Assembly: GCA_008501735.1 (NCBI GenBank)
Contig: QQUF01000045.1
Coordinates: 229,957 to 293,956, forward strand
DNA: 64,000 bases
Direction: 5' to 3'
Source: Calditrichota bacterium
GTDB taxonomy: Bacteria; CLD3
Positions 10,101 to 18,400 of this stretch are shown one piece after another. The first letter of the stretch is position 1, and every line of letters starts with the position of its first letter. The notes below the pieces were generated by a model that saw only the letters and a list, made by a program, of their open reading frames with translations, ran no database searches and was not told the origin of the DNA. The translations under genes and the position numbers were made by a program.

Positions 10101-11889
10101 AGAAGTTGTTATAGAACCGAAAGGTATTAGCGAAATTGAGGATTTAATACCAGAAGTTGAAGTTCAAGACGAAACCGAAGAAGGAAATTTTGCTTTAGTT
10201 GAATGGGTTGAAGATGAAGAGGAAAATGAAGATGAAGATGAAGAGGATATTGTAAATTCTAAACCGACTTCAGAAAAAATAGACTCTTGGGAAATTAATG
10301 AAGTTGATGAAGAGAAACATAATCTTATCATTTTAGAAGACGACAATCTAAAGAATGAAGAAATCCACGATGATGAAACCAAAGCTGTTGAAGTAGAAAC
10401 TTTTGACGAAATTGAAATTCTTGAAGAAAAAATTAAAAATGAAGATTCGACTAAAGAAGAAAATGATGTTAAGGAAATCCACGATGATGAAGCCAAAGTT
10501 GTTGAAGTAGAAACTTTTGATGAAATTGAAATTCTTGAAAAAAAAATTAAAAATGAAGATTCGACTAAAGAAGAAAATGATGTTAAGGAAATCCAAAATG
10601 AAGAACAATCAGAAACATTAGAAGAAATTGGTGAAAAAGATTCGACTCTGAAAAAGAAGATTATCTCTTTTGACGCTTTCAAACAAGAAGAGAAAGAAGA
10701 AGAGAATTTTGACATAACTAATGAAGAAATTCCTGAACTCAAAGAAGCTATGTTTGACGAGCTAAAAGAATCTCTATCTAAAGACCAAGAAGAACTTAAG
10801 TCAGAAGAGATTGCGAAAGAAAAAATCCAACTTATCGAACCAATTAACGAAGAGATTCCCGAGACAGAAAATGAATCTGAGCCAATAAACATTGTAAGTG
10901 CTTTTGAAGCTCAAGAAGAAAACTCAGAAACTGAAAAAATGGATTTAGCAGAAGTTGAAAATGAATTTAGAGTACAAAGACTAAATTTATTTACAAATGC
11001 AAATTCCGAAGAAGAAATTGCTGAAATGATGCAATTGTTTACAAAAATTAAAGACATTTTCCCTAAAACTAAATTCTTCTTTACAAGCAAATTGATTGAA
11101 GAAAGTGTTGAGAATTTTCAAGAATTTAATGCAGGTTTAGTAAGTATTGGAATCCATTTTGTGATGCTTTCTGCGGTAAATGATGCTCTAAAAATTACAG
11201 ATTTGTTTTTAAATCAAAAGTCTATACAGTTACCTGAAGGATTTTCTATTCCCGAAATTGAAATCAGTTTGAACGAAAAAGATAATTTTGTAAAAATCAA
11301 AATTTTACATTCCCTTTTCCCATCTAAGAAGAATGTTAAGGAAAGTGAGAAAAATGTTTCTTTAACAGCTTGTTTGCTAACTTATAACTCTGAAGAAACT
11401 CTTAAGCTATGCCTTGAAAGCATTAATGAGTTTGCTCAAGAAATAATAATTATCGACGTTGGCTCATACGACAATACTTTTGAAATTGCCAAAGATTTTG
11501 GTGCTAAAGTCTTACACTTTGAAGTCGAAGAAGAAATTTCAACTTCTCGAAATAAAGCAATAAGTGAAGCAACAAAAGATTGGATTCTTTTTATAGAGCC
11601 TGACCAAATTATTCACCAAAATGATATTGATAAACTCAAAAGTCTGATGTCAAAATCTACCTTTAATGCTTTTACAGTAATTGAAAAGTCTGAAAATGGT
11701 TTTAGCGAAAGTTGTAGAATTTTCAAAAGAGATTCGAGATACTTTTTCCAATCAAATGACATAAATGGAATTTTGCCTTCTATAAAAGGTTTAAGACATA
11801 ATATTTTGGATACAACAATCGAATTTGAGAACATTGAGAATAAACCTCAGAGTTCACTTTCCAAAATATTAAGTTTCATTAAAAAATAA
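7123..11889 (+). CDS. Giant multidomain glycosyltransferase (GT-B-like, GT2 modules, acidic repeat region)
   Basis: This 1588-residue protein has an unusual architecture. Residues 1-420 resemble a GT-B CDP-glycerol transferase or UDP-GlcNAc epimerase fold (ITGNPIWDKF, VVVFATARLG, MILASADLVINT, FGIEALL). A GT2 module starts near 420 (SIIIVTENN, IVIDNNSTDKT), but the place where DxD or NPDxxV is expected reads SPKVRV. A second, weaker GT2-like module starts near 687 (YELIFIDNS, FMQNDVLV). Residues about 905-1270 are extremely acidic, low complexity and contain tandem repeats. A C-terminal GT2 module from about 1412 (LTACLLTYNSEETL, IIIIDVGSYDNT, ILFIEPDQII) resembles WaaE/KdtX-like transferases. 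There is no signal peptide or membrane segment, so it is probably cytoplasmic. It likely assembles a surface glycan; donor and acceptor are unknown. Confidence 0.8.
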   Translation: MKPAILISGEKEHLNVIKQFSVQENCEIIIFRNSLVEELSKENISYIDFNEFLDSNAQFDTEVYSNSNFQQWVNSLNSYNLQKQFSFVGEIFFLQMKEILEKNFQDEFPNLIFIIEGFKKLLESYDLKVSIFQNDISPINKTLIRISQKFEIPTFCILANFPVNRILFEKVITDKIAVSSDSAKDWFLQNGEDESKFLITGNPIWDKFYNFPLDKEIACDVLGINSQKPVVVFATARLGTLTLFKEEEEILNRLKKIFFAVKEARKKLDFEVIFKIPENETDKTIDKYFALLKECEIGDDDFFIFKDADPMMILASADLVINTRSNIFGIEALLVGKVVITLMRDGVFKDGDAVIFAESQEELTDSIIETLTDETMSQSLNEISSETIERINQNFDGRATQRVVNEINKIAGFPSQKFNLTSIIIVTENNEDSIQDCIRSIRKYTRLDYEIIVIDNNSTDKTVEILKSERNLTIIENSKNFGTVSGFNQGIKASEGDFIVFLSPKVRVSKNWLTNLVSNFDVKTGAVAPLAKVDFSEQNLNLWFDDSDKISDFENLAENVNKQNLEQTEIANFLLDFCLFTSREILEKINFFDERFSSLPNAMDFALKVRNLDLTLLIAKDTLVDFELTNVDLEEEIATEEFQTQSEILVHKLNATFEIDVTVEQFWGIDWFKEKQKEEKIRLVNLDDLVSVIVEVDENLDFTKACIQSLLENTSQNYELIFIDNSKNLETANYLLELEESTLIRNKDNIKALKQAFLKSSGEFILFMQNDVLVSKNWLSNIFSEITENTGLVTALSNVDFSLSYENFEDFRKFQNEIENSDNEVEEIENLSIPIFGTKASFLENFNKEVFEGNFIENFQNEVKENGFQLLCSQNSYVHSLKFQNLLEPEIDEQEVLTKKDKIVETVEENEIAEFFDENNENELIEESLETDELIEDFEELPKKINEPDNIGEILEDDEQEIIDSVETFEEETNNEESLGLEQDSKDISKIESEVVIEPKGISEIEDLIPEVEVQDETEEGNFALVEWVEDEEENEDEDEEDIVNSKPTSEKIDSWEINEVDEEKHNLIILEDDNLKNEEIHDDETKAVEVETFDEIEILEEKIKNEDSTKEENDVKEIHDDEAKVVEVETFDEIEILEKKIKNEDSTKEENDVKEIQNEEQSETLEEIGEKDSTLKKKIISFDAFKQEEKEEENFDITNEEIPELKEAMFDELKESLSKDQEELKSEEIAKEKIQLIEPINEEIPETENESEPINIVSAFEAQEENSETEKMDLAEVENEFRVQRLNLFTNANSEEEIAEMMQLFTKIKDIFPKTKFFFTSKLIEESVENFQEFNAGLVSIGIHFVMLSAVNDALKITDLFLNQKSIQLPEGFSIPEIEISLNEKDNFVKIKILHSLFPSKKNVKESEKNVSLTACLLTYNSEETLKLCLESINEFAQEIIIIDVGSYDNTFEIAKDFGAKVLHFEVEEEISTSRNKAISEATKDWILFIEPDQIIHQNDIDKLKSLMSKSTFNAFTVIEKSENGFSESCRIFKRDSRYFFQSNDINGILPSIKGLRHNILDTTIEFENIENKPQSSLSKILSFIKK
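10360..10605 (+). repeat. 114-bp in-frame tandem repeat, two full copies plus a partial third
   Basis: Units start at 10360, 10474 and 10588, a period of 114 bases (38 codons), and the first two are almost identical. Each encodes a unit beginning EIHDDE, followed by VEVETFDEIEILE and then NEDSTKEENDVK. The third unit begins EIQNEE and diverges after a few codons. The array lies inside the acidic linker of the large glycosyltransferase, about residues 1080-1160. Confidence 0.9.
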
Positions 11890-11976
11890 TTCAGTACTCA
11901 AAAAAATACTTTTATCGTTAGTCTTTACTTGATAAATTGCGAACAATCTTTAACTAATTTTTTGAACTTGAGAGTT

Positions 11977-12894
11977 ATGAAAAAAATCATTTTACCAATT
12001 TTATTTACGATTTTACCAACTTTTGCTTTTTCGCAAGGAACTACTGTTTATGAAATTTTAAAGACACCTGGTTCTCCACAAATTTCTGCTTTGGGAGGAG
12101 CTTTTTATTCGTATCAAGGAAATATCAGTAACATTTTTGCAAACCCTGCTGGTTTAGCACAGTTGCAAAGTTCTGCTCTTATGGCGAATTATTCTAATGA
12201 AGTTTTGGATTTTACAGCTGGAAATATTGCATTTGCAAAACCATTTAATCACGGCGTTTTTGGAATTTCGATGCGTTACAGAGACTACGGTGAATTTGAC
12301 AGAAAAGATGAGAAGGGCAACTTAATCGGTGGGAATTTTGACGCTTATGAATACGTTTTTACAGGAGCTTTGGCTCAAAAATTTTTAGACAATTTTACTT
12401 ACGGACTTAATTCAAAAATTGTAATTGGAAAAGTTGCAGATGCTCGGTCTGCTGCTTTAGTTTTTGATTTAGGTGGAACTTACACTTGGCGAAATCAAAA
12501 TTTGACTTTCGGTGGTGGAATCTTTGATTTCGGAAGCCAAATTAACGAATACAGTAAAACTCGCGAAGACTTACCTTCTAACGCTCAAATTGAAATCGGC
12601 AAAAAATTAGCTCACTTACCTCTCACAATTTCATACAACAACAGATATTATTTTTATGATAAAGAATATGAATTTTCAGTTGGACTTCAATTCGACATTG
12701 GAAATTCTTTTGACTTTCGCTTAAGTTATGATTCAACTGGTTCAGATAAAGATTTGGGCTTTGGCTCAAGCAAATTTGCAGGAATCTCATTTGGTTTTGG
12801 AATAACAAAAGCTGGTTTTACTTTCGATTATTCAGGAACTTCTTGGGGCGAAATTGGATTTCAAAACAGATTTGGAATCTCAAAAACTTTCTAA
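11977..12894 (+). CDS. PorV/PorQ-family outer-membrane beta-barrel protein, probably PorQ-like
   Basis: The ATG at 11977 gives a classic signal peptide (MKKIILPILFTILPTFAFSQ); the TTG at 11929 would add 16 residues that do not look like part of a signal. The mature protein starts with the PorV/PorQ-type segment SPQISALGGAFYSY, followed by NIFANPAGLAQL. It continues with alternating beta strands to a C-terminal aromatic residue (FGISKTF), as in outer-membrane barrels. In FCB bacteria PorQ and PorV belong to or assist the type IX secretion system, which fits the sorting-domain proteins in this window. It could instead be another member of the FadL-like UPF0164 group. Confidence 0.72.
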   Translation: MKKIILPILFTILPTFAFSQGTTVYEILKTPGSPQISALGGAFYSYQGNISNIFANPAGLAQLQSSALMANYSNEVLDFTAGNIAFAKPFNHGVFGISMRYRDYGEFDRKDEKGNLIGGNFDAYEYVFTGALAQKFLDNFTYGLNSKIVIGKVADARSAALVFDLGGTYTWRNQNLTFGGGIFDFGSQINEYSKTREDLPSNAQIEIGKKLAHLPLTISYNNRYYFYDKEYEFSVGLQFDIGNSFDFRLSYDSTGSDKDLGFGSSKFAGISFGFGITKAGFTFDYSGTSWGEIGFQNRFGISKTF

Positions 12895-12985
12895 AAATTG
12901 ATTTGAATAATTTTATCAAAAATTGTAAATTTAAGATTCTCATAATGTTAAACCCTATCACTCAAAATTAATTAAGTAGAAAATT

Positions 12986-13762
12986 ATGTCACTTGCTCAA
13001 AGCAAAGTTTTTTATTTCGGTTACAAACTTGACGCTGCCACCGAAAACAAATACAAAGATGAAATTAAAGTCCTTAAAAAAGAAATTGACGAATTAAATA
13101 TTGTTAAATTTCCTGACCATAAAGTTACATTGGCGGAAATAAATTGCAGAATCGGAGAAAGATTACTTGCCCTTCAAGACTTTGGATTAGCCAAAAAATT
13201 TATTGAAAAGACAAAAAAAGAACTTCCAACTTATGCTGATTCTCTCGAAAGCCTTTACACTGGAATCTTGTTTTTAAAAGAGAAAAAATATGAAGAAGCA
13301 TTAGAGTTTATTATTAATGCCCAAATGAATTTTATTAGAATGAAAGATAGAACTGGGATTGGTTTCGCATCTTTCAACTTAGCTCTTTGCCATTTAGGGT
13401 TAGAACAATACGATTTAGCATTAGACAATCTTTTCATTTCTAATCGCTCACTTTCCACAAAAAGAAAAACAAATATTTTGGTAGCAATCAAAATCAATTT
13501 GGGCAATTGTTACTACAAATTGAATTTGCCAAGTGAAGCAGAAAACGTTTATGTCGAAGCAATTCAACTTGCAAAGAAGATTGAGAACACTGAACAATCA
13601 CAAGCATTTTTATTTTTCAACTTAGGTCTTGTTCAGAAACAAAGAGAAAATTTCGAAAAGTCAAAGAAAAGTTTCTCAACTGCTCGCGATATTTTTTACA
13701 AATTAGACCATTTAAAAGGCATTTCAGCGGTCGACACACAACTTAAAAACTTAGAGAACTAA
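12986..13762 (+). CDS. TPR-repeat protein
   Basis: The 258-residue protein has no signal peptide and consists of helical tetratricopeptide-like repeats. Clear examples are YTGILFLKEKKYEEALEFI, FNLALCHLGLEQYDLALDN, INLGNCYYKLNLPSEAENVY and FNLGLVQKQRENFEKSKKSF. TPR proteins act as scaffolds for protein interactions; the partner is unknown. The stop codon is followed after one base by the start of the rhodanese gene, so the two are very probably co-translated. Confidence 0.8.
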   Translation: MSLAQSKVFYFGYKLDAATENKYKDEIKVLKKEIDELNIVKFPDHKVTLAEINCRIGERLLALQDFGLAKKFIEKTKKELPTYADSLESLYTGILFLKEKKYEEALEFIINAQMNFIRMKDRTGIGFASFNLALCHLGLEQYDLALDNLFISNRSLSTKRKTNILVAIKINLGNCYYKLNLPSEAENVYVEAIQLAKKIENTEQSQAFLFFNLGLVQKQRENFEKSKKSFSTARDIFYKLDHLKGISAVDTQLKNLEN

Positions 13763-13763
13763 A

Positions 13764-14096
13764 ATGAAATTACCAGCAGAATTTGAAATTACTTGTCAAG
13801 AGTTAAAATCTAAAATTGATAACGGCGACGACTTTTGCCTCGTTGACGTTCGTGAACCCCACGAATTTGAAATTTCTAAAATTGAAAATTCTATCAAAAT
13901 CCCTCTTGGTGATTTACCTTCAAAATTAGAAGAAATACCAAAAGACAAAGAAGTAATTATTCATTGTCGTTCTGGAGTCAGAAGTGCAAATGCAGTAATG
14001 TTTATGTCTCAAGCAGGTTACACCAATATTAAAAATTTAGTTGGTGGAATTAATTACTGGGCTCAAACTATTGACACAAATTTACCTGTTTACTAA
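13764..14096 (+). CDS. Rhodanese-like domain protein
   Basis: This 110-residue single-domain protein has the rhodanese fold signatures LVDVREPHEFEISKI, the active loop VIIHCRSGVRSA with the catalytic cysteine, and the C-terminal LVGGINYWAQ. Such proteins carry a persulfide sulfur on the cysteine and pass it to acceptors; single-domain forms resemble GlpE and PspE. No signal peptide is present, so it is cytoplasmic. It lies one base after the TPR gene and nine bases before the HMG-CoA reductase frame. Confidence 0.9.
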   Translation: MKLPAEFEITCQELKSKIDNGDDFCLVDVREPHEFEISKIENSIKIPLGDLPSKLEEIPKDKEVIIHCRSGVRSANAVMFMSQAGYTNIKNLVGGINYWAQTIDTNLPVY

Positions 14097-14105
14097 ACTC
14101 CAATT

Positions 14106-15275
14106 TTGACTTCAAATAAAATCCCACGAAATCCGCAAGACGATTATTCTGACGCAATTGTTAATAATCGTCTCAGTTTTCTAACTGAAAAAACAGGCAC
14201 AAACTTTAGCTACCTCAAAGGGAAACTTGTCGAGAACTCTTTTGCAAAAGGAAACGTTGAAAATTTTATTGGTTACGCTCAAGTTCCAATTGGAATTGCT
14301 GGACCTTTAAAAATTAATGGAGACTTTGCACAAGGTGATTTTTACGTTCCCTTAGCAACAAATGAAGGTGCAATGGTTGCATCTTTTTCAAGAGGAATGA
14401 AAATCGCAAGCCTGTCAGGTGGAATTACAACAAAAGTCCTTTTAGACCTTTACCGTGTAAACCCAATGTTAATTTTTGATTCACTTTCAAGTGCAACAAA
14501 AGCAAAAATTTGGATTGAAGAAAATTTCAACTCTTTACAAAAGGAAGTTGAAAAGACTTCAAACTTTTGCAGACTTGAAAAACAAAAGATTACAATTCTT
14601 GGTCGAAGATTAATACTTTCACTCGCTTTCAAAACTGGCGATGCTTTAGGTGCAAATATGGCAACCAAAGCAACTCAAGTAGTTTTAGATTTCTTAGTAA
14701 AAAATTTGGAAATAGAAAATTACTTGATTCACGGTCAGGATTTGGAAAAAAGACCAAGTGGAAGGAATTTGATTGAAGGAAGAGGAAAATTCGTTACAGC
14801 TGAAATCAAAATTAGCAAAGATACTTTAGAGGAAAAATTAAAAGTAACCGCTAAACAGCTTTCAGACGTTTGCGAATCTTACTTCATTGGTTACTCTCAC
14901 CTTCTAACAATGTCTAATCATTTACAAACTGCAAATTTACTCGCAGCAATTTTTATCGCTTGCGGGCAAGACGTTGCTTACGTAGCTGAAAGCATTGTCG
15001 GAACAATGTCATTCGAGGACTGTGAAGACGGAAGTTTAATCGCTTCGTTGACTTTGCCAGCTTTACTTGTTGCAACTGTTGGAGGTGGAACAAACAAAGG
15101 AACTTCTGCCGAATGTCTTACAATTATGGATTGCTTGGGAAAAGGTAAAGCGAGGAAATTTGCTGAAATAGTTTGTGCTTCTGCACTTTGTGGCGAACTT
15201 TCATTGGCTGTTGCAATGATTAAAAAAGATTTGGTTGACGCTCACGAAAAGCTAAATCGAAATCGTCCAAGTTAA
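14106..15275 (+). CDS. hmgA: Hydroxymethylglutaryl-CoA reductase, class I type
   Basis: It interconverts HMG-CoA and mevalonate using NAD(P)H, the committed step of the mevalonate pathway. The class I catalytic residues can all be placed: Glu87 in ATNEGAMVAS, Lys215 in DLEKRPSGRN, Asp289 in CGQDVAYVAES and His380 in DAHEKLNRN. IGIAGPL and GDALGANMATKATQ mark the substrate and nucleotide sites. At 389 residues it is a catalytic domain only, without membrane segments. No ATG exists before the conserved region; the frame opens at ATT 14103 or TTG 14106, just after the rhodanese stop, with no SD sequence. Its presence beside the MEP gene ispE in this genome is notable. Confidence 0.93.
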   Translation: MTSNKIPRNPQDDYSDAIVNNRLSFLTEKTGTNFSYLKGKLVENSFAKGNVENFIGYAQVPIGIAGPLKINGDFAQGDFYVPLATNEGAMVASFSRGMKIASLSGGITTKVLLDLYRVNPMLIFDSLSSATKAKIWIEENFNSLQKEVEKTSNFCRLEKQKITILGRRLILSLAFKTGDALGANMATKATQVVLDFLVKNLEIENYLIHGQDLEKRPSGRNLIEGRGKFVTAEIKISKDTLEEKLKVTAKQLSDVCESYFIGYSHLLTMSNHLQTANLLAAIFIACGQDVAYVAESIVGTMSFEDCEDGSLIASLTLPALLVATVGGGTNKGTSAECLTIMDCLGKGKARKFAEIVCASALCGELSLAVAMIKKDLVDAHEKLNRNRPS

Positions 15276-15280
15276 TATTT

Positions 15281-15376
15281 TTAGTAAAGTTTAAATAAAA
15301 TTGCAAATCCTAAAATCACCCCAAAAGTTACAGCAATTCCTTGAAGAACTAAATATTGATTTTTATTTAATTTCAC
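15281..15376 (-). CDS. Possible 31-residue single-pass membrane peptide
   Basis: A GTG start at 15376, with AGG eight bases upstream, opens a short frame reading KLNKNQYLVLQ, then a hydrophobic stretch (GIAVTFGVILGFAILF), then KLY and a stop. The shape (charged N-terminus, one membrane helix, short basic tail) looks like a real small membrane protein. It lies downstream of the terminator of the 2016-residue cargo gene and fills the gap before the convergent HMG-CoA reductase gene. No homologue is recognised. Chance coding in AT-rich DNA cannot be excluded. Confidence 0.35.
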   Translation of the reverse strand: MKLNKNQYLVLQGIAVTFGVILGFAILFKLY

Positions 15377-15404
15377 TTTAACTACCTAAAAATTTTTACC
15401 CGAC

Positions 15405-15443
15405 TTATAAAAATTGAGGCTTACAAAATAGTAAACCTCAATT
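15405..15443 (-). terminator. Rho-independent terminator after the 2016-residue cargo gene
   Basis: On the minus strand a 13-bp stem (AATTGAGGTTTAC with GTAAGCCTCAATT, one wobble pair) closes a short loop and is followed by TTTTAT. It starts 15 bases beyond the stop codon of the cargo gene. Confidence 0.75.
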
Positions 15444-15457
15444 AATTTCACAAAAAA

Positions 15458-18400
15458 TTATTTTAAAAACATCAATTTTTTCACTTCTACAAAATCTTTT
15501 GCTTCAATTTTGTAAAAGTAAACTCCACTTGAAACTAAGTTTCCAGCAGAATTTCTTCCGTCCCAAACTACTTTGTAAAAAGCAGCAGGAAGGTTTTCAT
15601 TCACTAAAGTTTTAACTTCTCTTCCGAGAATGTCATAAATGACAAGTTTAGTAAAACGAGATTCTTTTAAACCAAACTCAATGTTTGTTTGTGGATTAAA
15701 AGGATTTGGGTAATTTTGGCTCAAACTAAACTCTTCAGGAATTATATTTGAAGTTGGTTCTATTGAAGCAGTAAAACAATCTACTGTTAAATTCACATTA
15801 AAAGGAGTGTTTGGTGAGTTGTTACCAATTTCTAAAACGCCATTAAAAACTCCTATTAAATCAGAGTAAAATGCAATCTCTACTGCTTGAGAATCACCAG
15901 CTGAAATGATAAACGGCGGAACAATACTACTTTGCGATAAAGTAAAAACTGTAGTTCCTGTAAAGGTTAAATCAGTAACATTCAAAGGAGCTGTTCCAGT
16001 ATTGTGAATCATTAAATTTTTAATATCTAATGTTCCTGTTAATACATCTCCAAAATCTAAGTCATTTGCAGAAATAATTGGAGCTCCAGTCGAAACTCCT
16101 GGGGTTCCAACTTGTAAATTTCCAGGTTCAGATTCAGTGTTTGTTCCATTCACATCGTAAACGGCAGTAACTGCGTAACTGTACTGATTTGGATTAATCA
16201 CTGTAAAATCATCAAAGTTTTGAGCTGTTCCAGTATAAATTACACTTCCGTTTGTTACAACTTCATTTGAATTTTGAGCCGCTCCATTAGTTTTGTAAAG
16301 CTTGTATTCAACCAAGTTCCAAGTTGGAGTTAAGCTAATTTTAGCCGTTCCTTTTTTACTAACAATTTTTTTCGCTGATTTTTTAGCAAGAAACTTTGAT
16401 TTTGAAAGAGCTGTTTTTTTCAAAATTGTTTTCGGTGCTACAACAATCGGCGAAACTGTAATCGGTTCAACAAAACAACGAATCATTGGAATTACTTGAC
16501 CATAAGAAGTCGCGAAAAATTCAACAGGTTCCCAAGCAGTCCCAACTCCTTGCAAAAAGTGAGTGTCGTTGTTGAAAGTGTAAGGTGGATTTAAGCTCGT
16601 GTCTCCACCAAGTGAAATTTTGTCGTTTGTAATCTGCTCTACTCCAACACAGAACTCTCCATTTCCAACGTTAATTCCTAAACCAGTAACTGGGTCTGTG
16701 AAATCAAATTCAATGAAATCTCCAGTTGTTCCACTTTGGTCAAAAGGTCCAATTTCAGTGATTAAGTTTCCAGGAATGTTGTTAGCCGAATCAAATTGAT
16801 AAATCTTAACATTGTATTCACTTGTTGCGAGTGCATTGTTGGTGATGTAAATTTTTACAGAGGTGAGTTGTGCATTTCCAGAAATTTGAGTTTGGTTTGC
16901 AATATCAAATTTGGTGGCAAAAGAAGCTGCTCCTGGACTGTTTAGTCCCGGAGGAGAATTTGGAAAAATAGAAATAAATTCACTTGACCCATCGTCATAC
17001 TTTAGTTGAATTCCATTTTCGCCAGGTTCTTCCCAACTTAGTGGAATGAAGTCTGGAATCAAAGATTCAGCTGTCAAAGTTCCAGGAGTTACTAACCTAA
17101 CGTCAAAAGTAAAAGGAGAACCAGTTTGGTTCACTGGGTCGTAAGGAAAGTAAGCAATGTTTTGGCTGTAATCCTCAACACTTACAAAGTACTCATAAGC
17201 CAATCCAAACTGATTCGGTGCTGCAATTTGAGCAAAGAAGGTATCGTTAGAAGTAATAGTCATCGGAATAACGTTGTAAGTTGTGCCAGTAGAGAATTTC
17301 CAATTTAAAGTAACGTTATTTGGGTCAATCCCTGAAAGCCCGTCAGAAGCGTGAAGATAAATGTCAAATGATTGGTCGTGAACATCAGTGTCTCCGATTT
17401 CTGTTACAAAGTCAATAATTGGAGGATAAGTATCAACAGTCGTAATTCTCACACTTAAATTGCTATCCACAAAAGGCTCATTGTAAGCAATTTGCAAACC
17501 GTCACTTGCAGTTGCATCTTCAATTCCAACAGTTAATGGATTAGACAAATTCGTAGAATTCATATTTTCATAATTTATATCAATTCTACCGTCAGGATAA
17601 AGAATAACTTGGAAAGTATTCGATAAACTCTCACCTGAGCGTTCTACTTCATTCCATTGAATAATTACTCTACTATTCAAAGAGTCATTAAACCAAAACA
17701 TATTTGATAAACCACCGTCAACAGTCAAGTTTGTCCAAAATGGTGCTATGAAATCATTTGGGTCAATTGTGCTTGGAATTGGGTCATTTGAAAAATCTGT
17801 TCCGTCCGAGCCAAAAGTTATGTAACCATTGCTTGAGACAAGTGCAGTTGTGTAATTATTCCCATAAAATGGGAAACTCCAAGGCAAAGTTAAAGTTCCA
17901 GCAACATTACTTCCTGTAACTCCGAAAGTAATTCCTGTTTGAGCAATATTTTCAAAAACTGCTGGAATAGAATTATTTAAACTACTAATCCAACTGTGTC
18001 CAAAAGTATCTGGTCCTCCAGAAGACAAAACAACATCAGTGTTTATCGAACCGATTGCACTAACATTTGGGTCACCGATTGAGGTAACTGTCAAAGTTGC
18101 ATTATCAATAGGAATTGTAGCTCCGATTGGAACCATAATTTCAACATCAATTGTTGTAGAGTTTCCAGCAGTTACAAGTGGTGTTTGTGCGATTGGACTA
18201 CCATTTTGTAAAATCTGACCAGAGAAAGCGGTGTTCAAATTTAAAGTGTAAGTGTCGTCGTTAAGCCCAAGATTCTGAATTGTAATTGAGTAAGTTTCAG
18301 TTGCATCTTCTGGAGCAGAGCCATTTAAAGTACTTGGAACTAAGTTTACAAAATAATTTGGTGCATCACCGACAAAGAAATCATCGATTGCCATATCGCT

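Noticed and set aside
10360-10605. Direct repeats considered as a CRISPR array
   Set aside because: The units are adjacent without spacers, 114 bases long and in frame within a gene.
10164-10892. Long minus-strand frame (242 codons) rich in serine
   Set aside because: It is the antisense of the acidic Glu-rich repeat region; GAA/GAT codons read backwards give TTC/ATC/TCx. No start signal or family match.
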